DNA of 64,000 nucleotides from Haemonchus contortus (taxonomy: Eukaryota; Nematoda; Chromadorea; Rhabditida; Trichostrongylidae): NCBI GenBank assembly GCA_000469685.2, contig LS997562.1, positions 44,706,869-44,770,868 of the forward strand, given 5' to 3'. The notes below the pieces were generated by a model, which did not search any database, was not told the DNA's origin, and was given only the letters and a program-made list of their open reading frames with translations. A program made the translations under genes and the position numbers. This document shows positions 49,130 to 61,607 of this stretch, piece after piece. Numbering within the stretch: position 1 is the first letter of the stretch; each line of letters opens with the position of its first letter.

Positions 49130-49525
49130 TTGCTGTTGGGTTTCGTCGCTTTCCATCTTCCGTTTTGGAAAAGGAGAGCAGTCCGAGAACGAAGGAAGGA
49201 GTTCTACGATTGCTCAAACGTGCCATGGACACAATACGAGCTGGAATTTGTTCGATCTCGAAGGTACAGGTACCATTTGATGTCCCGTGTAATGATGGTG
49301 GCTACTCATTACTGGGCATTACTTATCGAGACGGATTATTTTTCCTCGCAGCCAATATTTCGATTAATGCTTCAGTTGCGTAAAGTCCCCACACTTATAC
49401 TACTGCTCGCACACTTGCCACCTAAGCAGCATGATGAATTTTCTTGGAATTTTCGTTATTTGTGGAAAACCTTCAATAGCGAGTGCCCGCGAGAAGGAAT
49501 GTTAATGAAAGGTGCTCAACAATAG
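49130..49525 (+). other. Long open frame without recognisable family
   Basis: 131 codons open on the plus strand with protein-like stretches (KRRAVRERRKEFYDCSNVPW), while the other two plus-strand frames are also long and open. This could be an exon, a decayed coding repeat, or chance. No acceptor or donor could be chosen. Confidence 0.2.
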
Positions 49526-52471
49526 AGTGTCCAGAGAGGGAAGCTTTAAAACATGAAAGCTGATATACGAATCATTTCTGGCATTCTGACTCTGACGAGA
49601 ACAAGTCTCTTTCACACCGTATCGCTGTGGACAGGAATTATGGCGGGTGGCAGTTGAAGGAAAATTTTGATTATGGATATTCTTCAGGGAAATTTCGCAG
49701 AGAAATCGGTCTGGTCTGAATTGTGCTGATGTGAGCGTGTACATGCCTTATAATCGCTCAAACCTTTCGTTTGAACTGTTCATAATGTTGAAGGCCGCAA
49801 TGACTTTGGTTCAGCGACCTTCCGTGTTAATTTTTTCGAAACTGCAATAGATACCGCCCATCTACAGATCACGCCCCTAAAGGTGATCAGGGAAATGACG
49901 ATGAATACATTTTATGAGTCAATAGTCATCATAGGTAAGCTAGGGTCCATACATTTTGCCGCCTCCAAAGGATAGCAGTACGTTCCGAACTTCTAATAGC
50001 TTGGCTTGTTTACTTATTCATCAGAAGGAGTTCTATAAATGGATGTCAAGTACATAAAAGGCATAGGCTCAGAGCTTTTCCAGGCCAGTGATCAAACGCA
50101 ATGGTTTTTCATAGGCTGATTAAAAAGAGTTTCCAAGAAATTGTTGTAGACAATAATCAAGCAAGCTGATACACGCAGTCATTCGGGGAGATGAAAGACT
50201 AGCAAATGTGATTATTAGCTACTGGCAAGTATAGAAAACAATCAGCTTCATTCAGTAGTCCAAAGATAATAACCCCATCGTAGATTCCAGCAGCCAGGAA
50301 CGGGTGGAACCGTTTTTCCCTTAGAGATTCACTGCCAACAGTTGCCATCCCTTCGAGGGATTCTTAGAAACGGCATCCGCCTAGCACCACCGGCTTTCCC
50401 ACTGAAGTGTTTTGCAGGTCTGTGAAAAGAAGCGGCTGGTACGCTACGTTGATTGCACGATATGAGGTCAGCGATTATATTAAGCCAATCAAATCGAGCA
50501 CCACCACATCCTGCCTGGGGTCTACAAAACCAGGGTTAACTGGAGCACACGACCCGTAAAGCTTGGGAATCGGATTACCCCCAGTGTTAAGAAATGTACT
50601 GTGGGATGAATGTTCTGAAAGTGTGGTCCTTGCTTCGCCTACAGGACAAATTGTCCCCATTTTCGTCCTCTTTACCTAATTTTTTGAATCATCAAAAAAA
50701 AAATCGTTCCCAAAAAAAGCGTGAAAACATCTTTGAGATTTCTAACATATACGATTATTGCGCATTCATTAAATTGGAAACCTCTCGAAAACCTCTTTCT
50801 TGGTCTGAGGTCCCCTCTTTGGATTCTGAGCTAGCTTAGCGTTATTGTTTTCAAGAATCGAATGTTCGGCGGCTCGTAAGGAGCTTACCCTCTTGTTTTG
50901 GAGCATTCACGAGCTTCCGTTATTCATAAACTGCTATATACATAATAATGAGGGCTTAGACTAGACGGATTGAACTTTTTCACAAATATCAACTTCGGGG
51001 GAGGGGGCAGGGGAGGAGGAAGAGAGAGGAGAGGGTTAAGGAAGCCAAATGGATAAATTCATACCCCATGTAGCTAGATGGTCGCTTAACTGTCTCAATA
51101 ATGAATATGCGCGCATCTCTTAAACCCATGAGAACGATCGGCACAGCTGGAACCCAACGGCTAAGGGTGGTGGTGGCTATGATGAATTTGCTCTAAATCC
51201 ACACCACCCTGCACCGTGAAAAAAAAACAGTTCCAACTAGGTAACCATTCAGTCCCATGGTTGAAATGGTGACCACAATTTTTTGAATTAAAAAAGTTCT
51301 GAAGAATCTCGTAACCGAGAATCTTGAGTCTCAGGATAATCTTGAGTCTCAGGTTACTTGAATACTAAATTCCTCTGAAGTGAATCAGGAAGTAGATGTA
51401 TCGAATGCAGAGTGTAGAAAGCAAGAGCTTCTAATGAGGCAATAATATGGGACCTAATCCAGTCCCATACCAGCCAGCTATAGAGAATCTTAGTGGAATG
51501 GCGGCCACTTAAGCAACTAGAAACTGGATGCTGGTCTCAATGGGGGAAGGAGAGTGGGTCCAATAATTGCTACGTTGCCCTGGGTCTGAACACCATTTCT
51601 CACTCGATTCCCACTCGTTGCTCCTTTGATTAGTGGTTAAAGCAGGGCCGAGATCGAAGGCAATTTTCGTGCAAGGCTCAGTCGGCCGGCGGGGCTCAAT
51701 ACGCTATGAATTTATTATGAACCCTTCTTTTTTATGAGGATAGATGACTTCTTCTAAGGGCATCGGTCTGGAGGAAAAGCAAAAAAGGCGTCGCAGGAGG
51801 ATGTTCATGATGGCTTTAGTATTCATATTGGAGAGAGAAGAGAGGAAACGGACAGAATTCTCCTATATATAGGAGAGAAAATCAGTGCAAGTATATGAGC
51901 GGTCGCAGGAAATTTTTTCAAAGCACCTCATGCTACTGTCGTTTTTTCTACTCTCCAAGAAAATTTAGCAGCAGTTACCACCTTGGAAGGATAACAGTAG
52001 CCATTGTCGGTCCCGACGAGTTTTCGATTTCAATGGAGGAAGTCATTTCCATCTTTTATATCATGCTGACTCTTACAACCCTTGATTAGAGTTTCGATGG
52101 AGATGAGGATGGAGATCAACTTTCTCATTGCTATTGTTTTTTCAAGATACGCCTGGAAACCACAAGAGAAGCCGAATGGATTGTCATCTAGTGGACAAAC
52201 GTTTAAATTAAAATCTGCAAAGAAGTACATGGGCTTTTTACAACCAGTAATGATTGTAATTAATCAATCCAGATCATTTCAATAAAAAAAAGTTGCTCAC
52301 CATAGCATTTCTTTGTGATAAATTACGTTGCCAGGCTAACAGAAACACCAGACAGCTCTGTGTCTATGCGACTTTCTCAGTGACTAATCCAATTATAGTT
52401 TTCACTTCGAAGAACTACATCGATAGCTGTTTCCAACTTCTCTCTTGTTTTAACCTCGGCATAGCTGTTGT

Positions 52472-52595
52472 TTGTGATGATTATTATCTTGTGCCACACA
52501 AGGTTTTTAGGTGGAACAATTTATTCAGTTAAACGGCCTAACGTTTCGACTCAATCGTCAACTCCTCGTGTGGCACAAGATAATAATCATCACAA
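52472..52595. repeat. MITE-like element with 28-bp perfect terminal inverted repeats
   Basis: The left arm begins TTGTGATGATTATTATCTTG (52472-52499) and the right arm (52568-52595) is its exact reverse complement, around 68 bp of unrelated sequence. Total 124 bp, no coding capacity. Perfect arms imply a recent copy or selection on the ends. Confidence 0.8.
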
Positions 52596-53857
52596 TCATA
52601 GCCTCTGAGTTTGAGTCGACTGAGCACTTAGGCTGGCAGAATTTCACTCAAGTCACAGGGGTCAATACGATATACAGAATTCTCTTGAACTCCTTCAAAA
52701 CTGTCCTCCAGCCGAGATCGACCTTCCCTTTACACTGTGGAAGTAAACTAAATTAAAGATCACGTGATGGGGTCTTATCGGTCATAAAAAGGGCAGATGG
52801 CATGGGACCTTATTTTGTTTCTTACGTACATACGTATGATTTGCGACCTTTGGCAAATTTTTTTGATCGTTTATCAATAACCTCTTTTGCCGATGAAAGG
52901 GCGATCTTGATGGTCGGGGAAAGATGAACGCTCTCTGATTCCGCTCTTGTTTTTCTCGTAATAAGGTTGCTAATCATAAGTATCACAGAGCTCCGCCCGC
53001 ACCTACATGAAACGTTTTGCGGTGATGTTCTGCTTCCAAGAGCAACGACATTATTATTCCACAGCTGCACGGAATAGCCCTTTCAGCAATGCTAATTCCC
53101 AGCAAGAAGCTCATCTTCGAACTCTGCCTTTGTTGACACATAGACGAAAAAAAGCACAGAAGAACTAGAAATTTTTTTTGAGCATCCAGTATCTCTTGGG
53201 ATCAGTGTTTCTGGCTAAAAAAAAACTCGTTGACCTTGCTAATCAGCAGATCCTACGCACATTTCAACGAGATCGACTGGAATCAATTGCAATAGAGATG
53301 CGTATTCCTTTTTCAAAACTGAAATCATTGACTAAGTCCAATTAATTGGGGATAAGCCGCATATTTGGATTTCATGTAATCACTTTACCAGAGCCTATAA
53401 GATAAGATAAGTGATTGACCAACGTTTTTGTTATGACAGGCAGTTTTAATGATGGTTGATCGTTTCCTGAAGTACTCTTTATCCACTTTTCATCAGCTAG
53501 CTGCTTTTTTAAAATGGTAATAGGATCCCTGTTGAATTTCTGTTAGTTGAAATCAAAAATAGCAGCTCATCAAAATTTCTTCTGAGATCTTGAAGTTGGT
53601 GGAATTTTTTCTCTGTTTAAGGAGAAAAAAGTCACAGATGCGAACGGAAATACCAAAAATAGTCATTGTTTCTAATAAGTTCATATAAATTTTCCGAAAA
53701 TAGTACCGCTGATTTAGATTTTACTCTTTTATTATTTATTAGTTCAATCAGAATGAATGATTAAGAAATTGATATAAAATTATACGCTTGAAAATATCTC
53801 ATAGGCTGTACTGATAGTGATTGAGCTGGAAGAAAGAGTAGAGGAAAAAGGTAATGG

Positions 53858-54148
53858 CTAGAAGCCGAATTGAAGCTGTTCATCGACCGGACGCTTGAAT
53901 GGCAGCAATTCAACAAAGCCGATAGATGGGCGGAGCGTTCCGTTGGATGAACTCATTATTTCAGCATTTGCTACTCAATTGCCCTCCCTCATTTACATAA
54001 TCATGACAGCCGACCAAGCGATTCCGATCGCCGACGTCATGGTTGAACCCTCGGCCATGCTAGAACGTGGGGCACCACCAGCCGGCCGATCTGCATAACC
54101 ACAGAACAATGCCATTGCCAATAGGAAGCGCATAACGGCTTTACACAT
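53858..54148 (-). CDS. Small secreted peptide precursor (neuropeptide-like candidate)
   Basis: Two minus-strand exons, 54148-54049 and 53970-53858, join in phase to 70 residues. The N-terminus MCKAVMRFLLAMALFCGYAD is a good signal peptide (basic, hydrophobic, small residues). The rest is short; it contains a dibasic KR cleavage site (VELLPFKR) and ends PVDEQLQFGF. The ATG sits directly after GGGGCAG, fitting trans-splicing. The intron is 78 bp. Size, signal peptide and dibasic site suit a neuropeptide or small hormone precursor. The single KR, lack of an amidation Gly-Lys-Arg and lack of repeats are weak points. No family recognised. Confidence 0.4.
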
Positions 54149-55961
54149 CTGCCCCTACCACTATGACCCCTGGTTTCATTAAAAGACAATCTATAATCGA
54201 TGTCGTAAGGGTTTTTCGAAAGCTCCCCATCGTCCTTGTACTTCGGCAACATCAGCTGAGGTTCGAAAAAAAAACGACAGGCCACATTGGCGTGGGAGAA
54301 AAACCAGTGAATCACGTTCCGCTACAAAGCAGGAATCACCTCCGCAAAATTCATTCTATCCAGGCGAAGTTTTTCCCAATGGGAGTAGAGCCATCTTTCC
54401 AAAGAGTTCTGGTCGTTTGATTGGCAGCCCCTTTAACTATCTTCCTTTATATCTCTTATGGGTTTCATCCTACTAATAGAGGCTTTGCCTGCTTCACGGT
54501 TGATATCTGCTAAGAATTAGTCTTTAAGCCCCGTAAAGCGTGAGGCACAAGAGCTCAAAAGTGATTAGTCTTTACTTGGACGTACGTCATGGTCAATTCT
54601 GTCCAATGCTTCCAGAGCCGAGTTCGAGTACGTTGCCGTATCTCCAGACAGATCATTTAGATTGAACGAACCAATTTAGCTTTGACTTTTTAAAATCAAA
54701 ATTGGGCCTTATATCTTTCATCGCCATCAAAAGTCTACAAATCATCTAAGATATGTTAAAATGGTTCTATAATTTTTGTTGGTTTCTACTACTCCCTTCT
54801 ATCTAAACAATCCGTAAAGATATGTGGTCGAAGTCGCAAGTGTGTTCCTTGTTGAGGAAGCGATCGTTCTTGGTCGGTATATGGGCACTGTTAGATCATG
54901 AAATTGGGCTGTATTTATGTATGTGAGGTATAACATATTTTCGTACTCCCTGGTAGAGTTTATTAGTGAGCAATCAGCCCAGATGGTATGAAAGGCTTAG
55001 TTAGATTAGGCGATAGCAGGCTAAGGACCGGATCCGTGAGTATACTCGGTATAATGGCAGTTAAGCCGTTTGCCATGCCTACTACCTTTCAAAGTATACA
55101 CCTGGAGTGAAAGGATCTCCAAGAATCTGCTTACATTTCCGATATTTATTAAAATTATAGGTAAACCTATAGAATCACTATACTTAAGCGGCGTCAGCGG
55201 CTTACTTGTTTGCCTGGCAAAGTATTGTCGATAGCCCACAGAGTTCATAGCCCAAAGCTAGATGAATAAGAATTTTCTTGAAAATATTCTATGCCAGTTT
55301 TCTATGATAGAAACACTAAGTTTGGAGAAGAACGCGCTTCAAAAAAGAAATGTTTGCGGGCCGAAATGAATCGGATCTTGCAGCTTTGAATTCCTTCAAT
55401 TTTGGGATCCCTAGCTCCTGCTCCTGTCTGGCTCCTGTCTGCTCACTGCTATCTTATCAAGCAGGAAATTTGAGCTTGCATATAAAAAAACCCATCATAT
55501 GCATTTCAAAGCTGCAAATAACTGTCGAGCAATACGAGAAAAAAAGGCGACAACCTGGTCGCATACTCGAATTCCCGTTCTTCAGAACACTGTGAGTTCA
55601 AGAGTAAAAACATGGCTTTCACAGTCAACTGCGCTGTCACAGCACGCCATCACCACTTTAAAGCTTGTAGATACAACCCATTGTAGATAGCTTATAGATA
55701 TAGATAGATAATAAGATTGCAAAACGATATGAAAGGAATGGAGCGAATTTCTTGGGTTCACAAAAATCTTCACGTCCAAGTTCAGAAATTCAGAATAGTG
55801 GTTCAAGTAGGCGGATTAGGCTGCGAGCTATTGGATGGAAATAGTAATGGTTGACACTTGAATGGAATCACTAGAACATCATGAAGATTTCATGAAAATA
55901 AAAAACACTGGAAGCACTCAGATCGAAGCATAGATGGAAGACAGATTCTGGGATATACCCA

Positions 55962-55996
55962 TGGGCATGGAGCTTCGTCAAAGCTCCATATGCCCA
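55962..55996. repeat. Short hairpin
   Basis: TGGGCATGGAGCTT pairs with AAGCTCCATATGCCCA around a 5-base loop, with a 2-base bulge: 14 pairs in all. Confidence 0.6.
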
Positions 55997-58900
55997 GAGA
56001 TTCGAGAGAACGTTTTTGTACGCAAGTGCTGCATAACTGCTGCATTTCCAAAGATTAAGTGAGGACCAGTGGAGTTCGAAGTTTGCTTAACCGAAGGAAG
56101 GGCCTCTGATGTGCCGCGGAGTGTGATTAATTCGTAAGATGTGGTCATACTGACGTCGTAAACGTCGTTACATCGAACCAATAGAGCGACAGACGGAACA
56201 AGGAAACCACATTAGACGAGACGAGAGGCTTCAGGGAACTGATGAGACACACTGCTAGGTGATCATGGAAAAGGGGGGGGGGGGAGGTTTATGGTTCTCG
56301 GATACGATTGAATTCCCTGTTTTCCGTAGTCTCCTCATCGAGTGTTCGGAATGGTACTGGTCAAAGCTGCAGCTTATATGAGAATGTATAGCTCAATATG
56401 AGATTTTAATGGTCTTGGGTCAATTTCTACTGAAAGACAGTTCCTAGAAAGTTCTGAAATGGGCGTGGCAAGATTTAACATCGGCCAGAAAGTGAAGTAA
56501 AACACAATCCACGTTCAATACGTGGTGAAGTGTTTGTACCAATGCTCGTTATTTTGCATCATCGAGGCAGTAACGTCATATCCTCTACTTAGCTAGCGAG
56601 CTGCTCCCGAAAATAACGGGACTTCGGCGGTTTTTGAACGCCTGGGGGTTGTTTTGACAGAAGTACAAATGCTAAATTCGGATGACAATGTGGGTGAGAG
56701 CGACTTTAATGGATTGGTTCATTGAGGAGCCGAAACGGATACTCAGAATAGGGAGGAAAACGCTGCTCGGATTAGGGTCATGTATGTTGTACGTCATCAG
56801 AGAGGGAAGCCCATAACTGAAAACAGCGCAGTAGTTGTGCTCAAGGGAGAAGTTTTAGATTATCGATATAACTAAAAAAGCCTATGGTTATAGTTAACAG
56901 CAGCACAAATTCAATACTTCTAAGGAATCCACCGGTCCTCCTAGAAGTACAGTGCCGTAGAAGTTCCTAGGACTTCCATCATGTGTTGGAAAAACCCTGC
57001 ACATCGTCCGTGCAGCAGAGTGTCCATTGTCGCGTGTTTTTCGTATCCTGCCCATCTGGCTGGCGCAAATTGCCTTTACGTTTATGAAAAACGTTGATGT
57101 AATAAGAAGACGTTGCTAGTTGCACACGTTTGATAACTTGAGAACTCCCTGCTACCCTGAAGCTTACCCACAAAGCAAAACCCAAACCCTAATCGAGGGC
57201 AGACAGAAAGATGCTATAGCACGTGCATGAAAAATGTTAGGCAAAAACTCAAATTGCATCGATTCTCGCTGGGAAGGTCTCCATCATTGGAGAGACACAC
57301 AGGAGAAATATTGTTCGAGTTCATGCCGTCAGTTGCAAAAAAATCTGTTGAATGGAATTTTTGATCCAAAATCTGTGAGAACATGAACGAATTGTGTGAA
57401 TTGCTAAAGATCCGATCACAAAATTCTGTCCTTCACAGAATGATACGGAAAACAGAAAGAATCGGATCAGAAAATTGCTTTTTAAACAGAACAACTAACA
57501 ATACACGCGAAAGGGGTGGAAACGTTCCTCCGCACAACTTGTTAGAAGTGTGGCGTGAGGGAGAAAAGCAGATAACAAGAAAATCCTTGGGGATGCCCTA
57601 ATGGGACCAGATGTGGTAAATTGATGTAGGAATGACGAAAAAGGATCGATAAATAGAACGGAAAAAGAACAACATCACGTAATCGATGAATAGCCGGAAC
57701 GGTAGAGTAAAAGCTGCTCAAGTCACCCGGATGCGAAGGTACCCTAAAAAGTCTCCAAATAGTGAATTCCTTTAGGTTGCAGGTGTTCGAGCTGCAAGGA
57801 ACCGGGAACTCGATTACAAACTCTGCGGTCTAGTGGCTACCTGTTAGGTAGCGCAATAGTGCTGACAAAAACCTCGGCTCTTGGACTTGATCCAGCGCAT
57901 CGCTATGCAAGGGGAACTATCTTGGTGAAATATGAGGAAGAGAGGCACTTAAAGGAAGTATTCAGCTACTTGAGGGATGAAAGTAGCGGGAATAAGTAAG
58001 TTCCAAGAAGAAAGAGACAATGTTTGGCTGATTTTATGAGTGAAGTTGGCAGGCTCATTGCTATGGCAATGACTGCATCTCCAAGGTTCCCAATTTTCTC
58101 GAAAATGTAGAGCCACTAATTGAACCAGGGCAGCAAAAGCGATGTGTTCTAAGAATTCTGAAAGGCTGTGAACAATTTCTGGGAATGGCCGACTGGTGAA
58201 ACTTTTGGCTCAAGCGGAATACTTACTGAAGAAATTAGTTTGAAGGCCTGCAATGGCTAGTACTGGAGGAACGGGAAAATTTCTTCTGCACAAGGCTTTG
58301 AAAAAGACATCACAGGCGGAAGACGTTACTGGGCTTTCTGCAGAATTGTAGTGGACTGAGGGTGGTCGCAAAATGAGATTATACGGCTTATTGGCGATAA
58401 CGACATACGGAATGACTGAATGGCCTCTATGGAGTGGCTCTTCGCTTGAGTCTTCACGACATCACAGCCCATTAAAGCAAACTAAATCGAAATTCCTGAA
58501 GGACATCGCGGGAAAGAGGGGGGTTTGATGGAAAATTGATTCCAAAGAAAAGTATTTCTTGTGAAAACGGCGAATTGGTGTACCGAGGACGCTGTTTGGT
58601 GAGGGATCCACCATTTAAAGAAGACTCCTATGCCTGGCAAGTTCCTTACGAGACACCATCTAGGAATCTATTAGAATGAATTCTTAAAATATAATTATCA
58701 CAAAGAATTCAAAGAGTTTCGAAATACTCGGAACTAATCGGCTTCGGAATGCGTCACGTGCATGACATTCTATCAGAATTTTTTTTCGGGAATGGAGGGT
58801 TTTGAATGCATTATGTATGTGGATTTTAAGCGGATTGCTAGTGATTCCCCCTGAAGAAACTTTTATTTTCGTTTAGAGTTTCCGCGAATATTATGTACGT

Positions 58901-61149
58901 ACCTTATAAGGGACGAGAGATTCGCAAGGATGAGGCCATGTATGCCGCGACTACAAATTCCTAAAGAAATGCCTTTAAAACATTCCTAACAGCCGAACAA
59001 AACCGTCTACATCACAGAGAACAGTAGATTGGGTGGCTTGCTGAAAAGCATCGCAAGGATGTCGGGGTTTAGGAGATTCAACGAAAGCGAGAACAGCTTG
59101 GAACAGAAAAGTCTGTCACAGGTGCAGAGCTGTTTCGAGCCGCTATTTCCCATGCTGTACACAACGCTTTCCATGAATATGATTTATTCTATGGACGGCT
59201 CCCTTTGTCTCAACGAAAGCCGTCGGTCTTGAAGAGAAAAAAAAGAACAACATTATTCATGACCTCCTTCTGAACAAAATGATCGATAGAGTGGTATGAG
59301 CAATGCTAAGAATGTACGTATGCACCTTTGCAAATCTGGGATACGCCATGATCTTCACTTGCACAATTGTTTCGGTGCCCAGTGAACCGTTAGTTGGTTT
59401 ACGAGAACCGGATGATTTCAAAGTTAGAAAAAATGATATTTTAGGACTAACTCAACAAGCGCTGATCTGAAATCTTTCAAAAGAAGGCTTACAGCTTACT
59501 TAAGCTTCTGATAATTTGTTTGTCAACCACTCATACTCTATTTACCCTATGGGAGGCTCGCTGTCTGCTTTTCAATGATCCCTTCCCATTCACCGTTAAA
59601 AAAATGGAACTAGTTCTTAAAACTCAGATTTTCGCGATGAATAAATTCTCGCGCTATATAATGGATACGTTCTTGAGACGACAACATCGTTTTCTTCCAT
59701 TTTTTCGCTTATATTTAGATTGTTTATCATTTTCCAAGGCTTTTTACCTTCGGACGCCTACGAATTGAGTTAAACGATTTGGAAATTTCCAAAACCCCAT
59801 TTTTTAAATCACGGATGTACTTATCCCCAGTACAAAATGACAACTATCTGAAATCAACAGGTGCGTCATAGAAAGGGTTCTTTCGGACGGCGCCTTTGCG
59901 GCTACATTGATTTATTAGAGTGCTGTAAGCGCATGCCTTTAATCCCGAATCAAAAATGAAGCTGTCAAGCAATGATAAATCATCGAAAAACCGTGAAATC
60001 AGCGATTTTTCGGCAGTGGCTGGCGGTAGTTACGGGAACGTGGACGAATGGACGTCCAATGCAACCGTCAAGACACTATCAATTACTTTTTATGTGCTGC
60101 CTGTGAATCGTTTCTGAATCAAAACAATATCGATCGATGGGGTTGTTTGCGACTTGCAACACACCCACATCGTCCGATTTCCAGGAGAGATTTGTTATTC
60201 GCCCAGCGACGTGGGGATCCCGGAAGTCGTCGTTGAATACAGTCGGCTGACTGCTCTAGCGCAACCAATTACTCGTTGGGATCTGATATTATTAGGATGT
60301 TTGTTTAGGTCTTGAAGCGGTCAATCATTAGAGCTAATTAAGGAACATGGCAGATGTGACAGAGAAGAAAAGAACGAGAAGACAAGGGGAGCTGTCAGAC
60401 GTTTACTTCGAACTGTCCATTATCTTACTGCCAAGTCCTAAACTATACTTTTCCTTGCTGTCTATTGAAGTAAAACAAGCACTAAAGTAAATGAACCGTT
60501 GAAAGTAGGCCCGAAGAATATAACTGTTTTCGGAAGATGAAAATGTCTACTTGAATGTGGTCGTTGATCATTCATACGAATGGCGTAAGCCATCTTTGGC
60601 TACTTTTCCTAGATTAAAAGTTGTTCTCAGAATTAGAGACTTAAGACAAGAGCAGAGATCAAGCAGACGGCTTCAAAATCGGTTGAGGGTTGGACCATTA
60701 TTCCATCGAGCGGTTCATGGGTGCATAAGAAAAAAATTAGTTAAAGAAATAAACGAGCCTCAGAGTTTTCCTTTCCTTTAGCCTTTCAGTTAAGCTTTTC
60801 GATCAATCTTTCAGTCAAAAAACAAATATCGCCGCCAAAGAAAGAAATTTTTATGAAAATCTTCTAGATCGAGTGATAAGTGAGAGAAAGGAGATATTCC
60901 CAACATATATCTTGCAATTATGAAAAGTAATAGGAAACTCTGCTCGAGATGTGATCTCGTTCCTCATTTTTTACTTCACCTCGTACTGGTTGGCAATTCC
61001 CGGTCTAATTGAAGGCCCAACTAGTTTTCAGGCCAAAAAGTTTAATATCATATATGAAGGAGATTGGAGAAGACTATAAAAAGTGAATGGTCAACCTTCA
61101 GATCGGGAGCACAACAGCAATAAGCGGTCGATGCCCAAATTTTGCCTAC

Positions 61150-61460
61150 TCAAAAGTTTTTCTGTTCTGTTAGCCAGACACCGCAGATGATCCCCTGGTA
61201 GGTTGCGTCACATGCACCAGACGCCTGTATGAGAGGTATGACCAGGCCACATTCGGCATCAAAAGTGTGTCCCAGTAATACGAGCGCCTGTGCAGAATGA
61301 ACAGTGTGATTGCTCAAGGATAAGGCCAAAAATTGGATATGTTTCAATGGAGTTTTTACTTCTTTAAAGCGGGCACTGCCTTTGTTTGGATTCTGATGAA
61401 GTATTAGATTTCTTTTTGCTTTTATCTTAATTTCTGAAACGAATGAACCGTAGCATTGTG
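61150..61460 (-). other. Open frame, possible terminal exon
   Basis: After CGTTTCAG (acceptor at about 61438) the minus strand is open to a stop at 61150, with a hydrophobic, Cys-containing stretch (HTFDAECGLVIPLIQASGAC). There is a plausible splice acceptor but no upstream exon or recognisable family. Confidence 0.25.
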
Positions 61461-61535
61461 AATGTAGTGTCATATGTATTTCCGAGTATGCGGTGATGCG
61501 TTTATATCAACCACAACTCGGAGCTGGCGACACGG

Positions 61536-61607
61536 GACCGCTTGGCGCAATGGTAGCGCGTTCGACTCCAGATCGAAAGGTTGGGCGTTCGATCCGCTCA
61601 GTGGTCA
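61536..61607 (+). tRNA. tRNA-Trp (CCA anticodon)
   Basis: Full cloverleaf. Acceptor GACCGCT pairs with AGTGGTC (one G-U), discriminator A. D stem GCGC/GCGC, anticodon stem TTCGA/TCGAA with loop CTCCAGA (anticodon CCA), T stem GGGCG/CGCTC (one G-U) with loop TTCGATC. No intron. TTTT at 61612-61615 is a good Pol III terminator. A and B boxes (TGGCGCAATGG, GTTCGATCC) are intact. Confidence 0.88.

Larger units (their letters stand above)
46390..53857. other. Gene-poor region
   Basis: Several long open frames occur on both strands (46581-47032, 47150-47533, 48302-48786, 48892-49525, 52822-53070), but I could not join any into a spliced gene or match a family. The purine-rich block at 50996-51050 is nearly all G and A on the plus strand. 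A direct repeat of AATCTTGAGTCTCAGG lies near 51320-51355. A MITE-like element lies at 52472-52595. Confidence 0.45.
54149..61535. other. Gene-poor region
   Basis: No spliced gene could be assembled. 57380-58560 is purine-rich with many short protein-like fragments broken by stops (for example DPAHRYARGTILVKYEEERH near 57890-57950), suggesting a decayed coding repeat. Around 60115-60319 the plus strand is open for about 65 codons without an ATG. A G12-type homopolymer lies near 56274-56285 and a hairpin at 55962-55996. Confidence 0.45.

Noticed and set aside
53895..54098. 67-codon plus-strand open frame
   Set aside because: Overlaps the secreted peptide precursor on the other strand, and has no signal peptide, splice sites or family.
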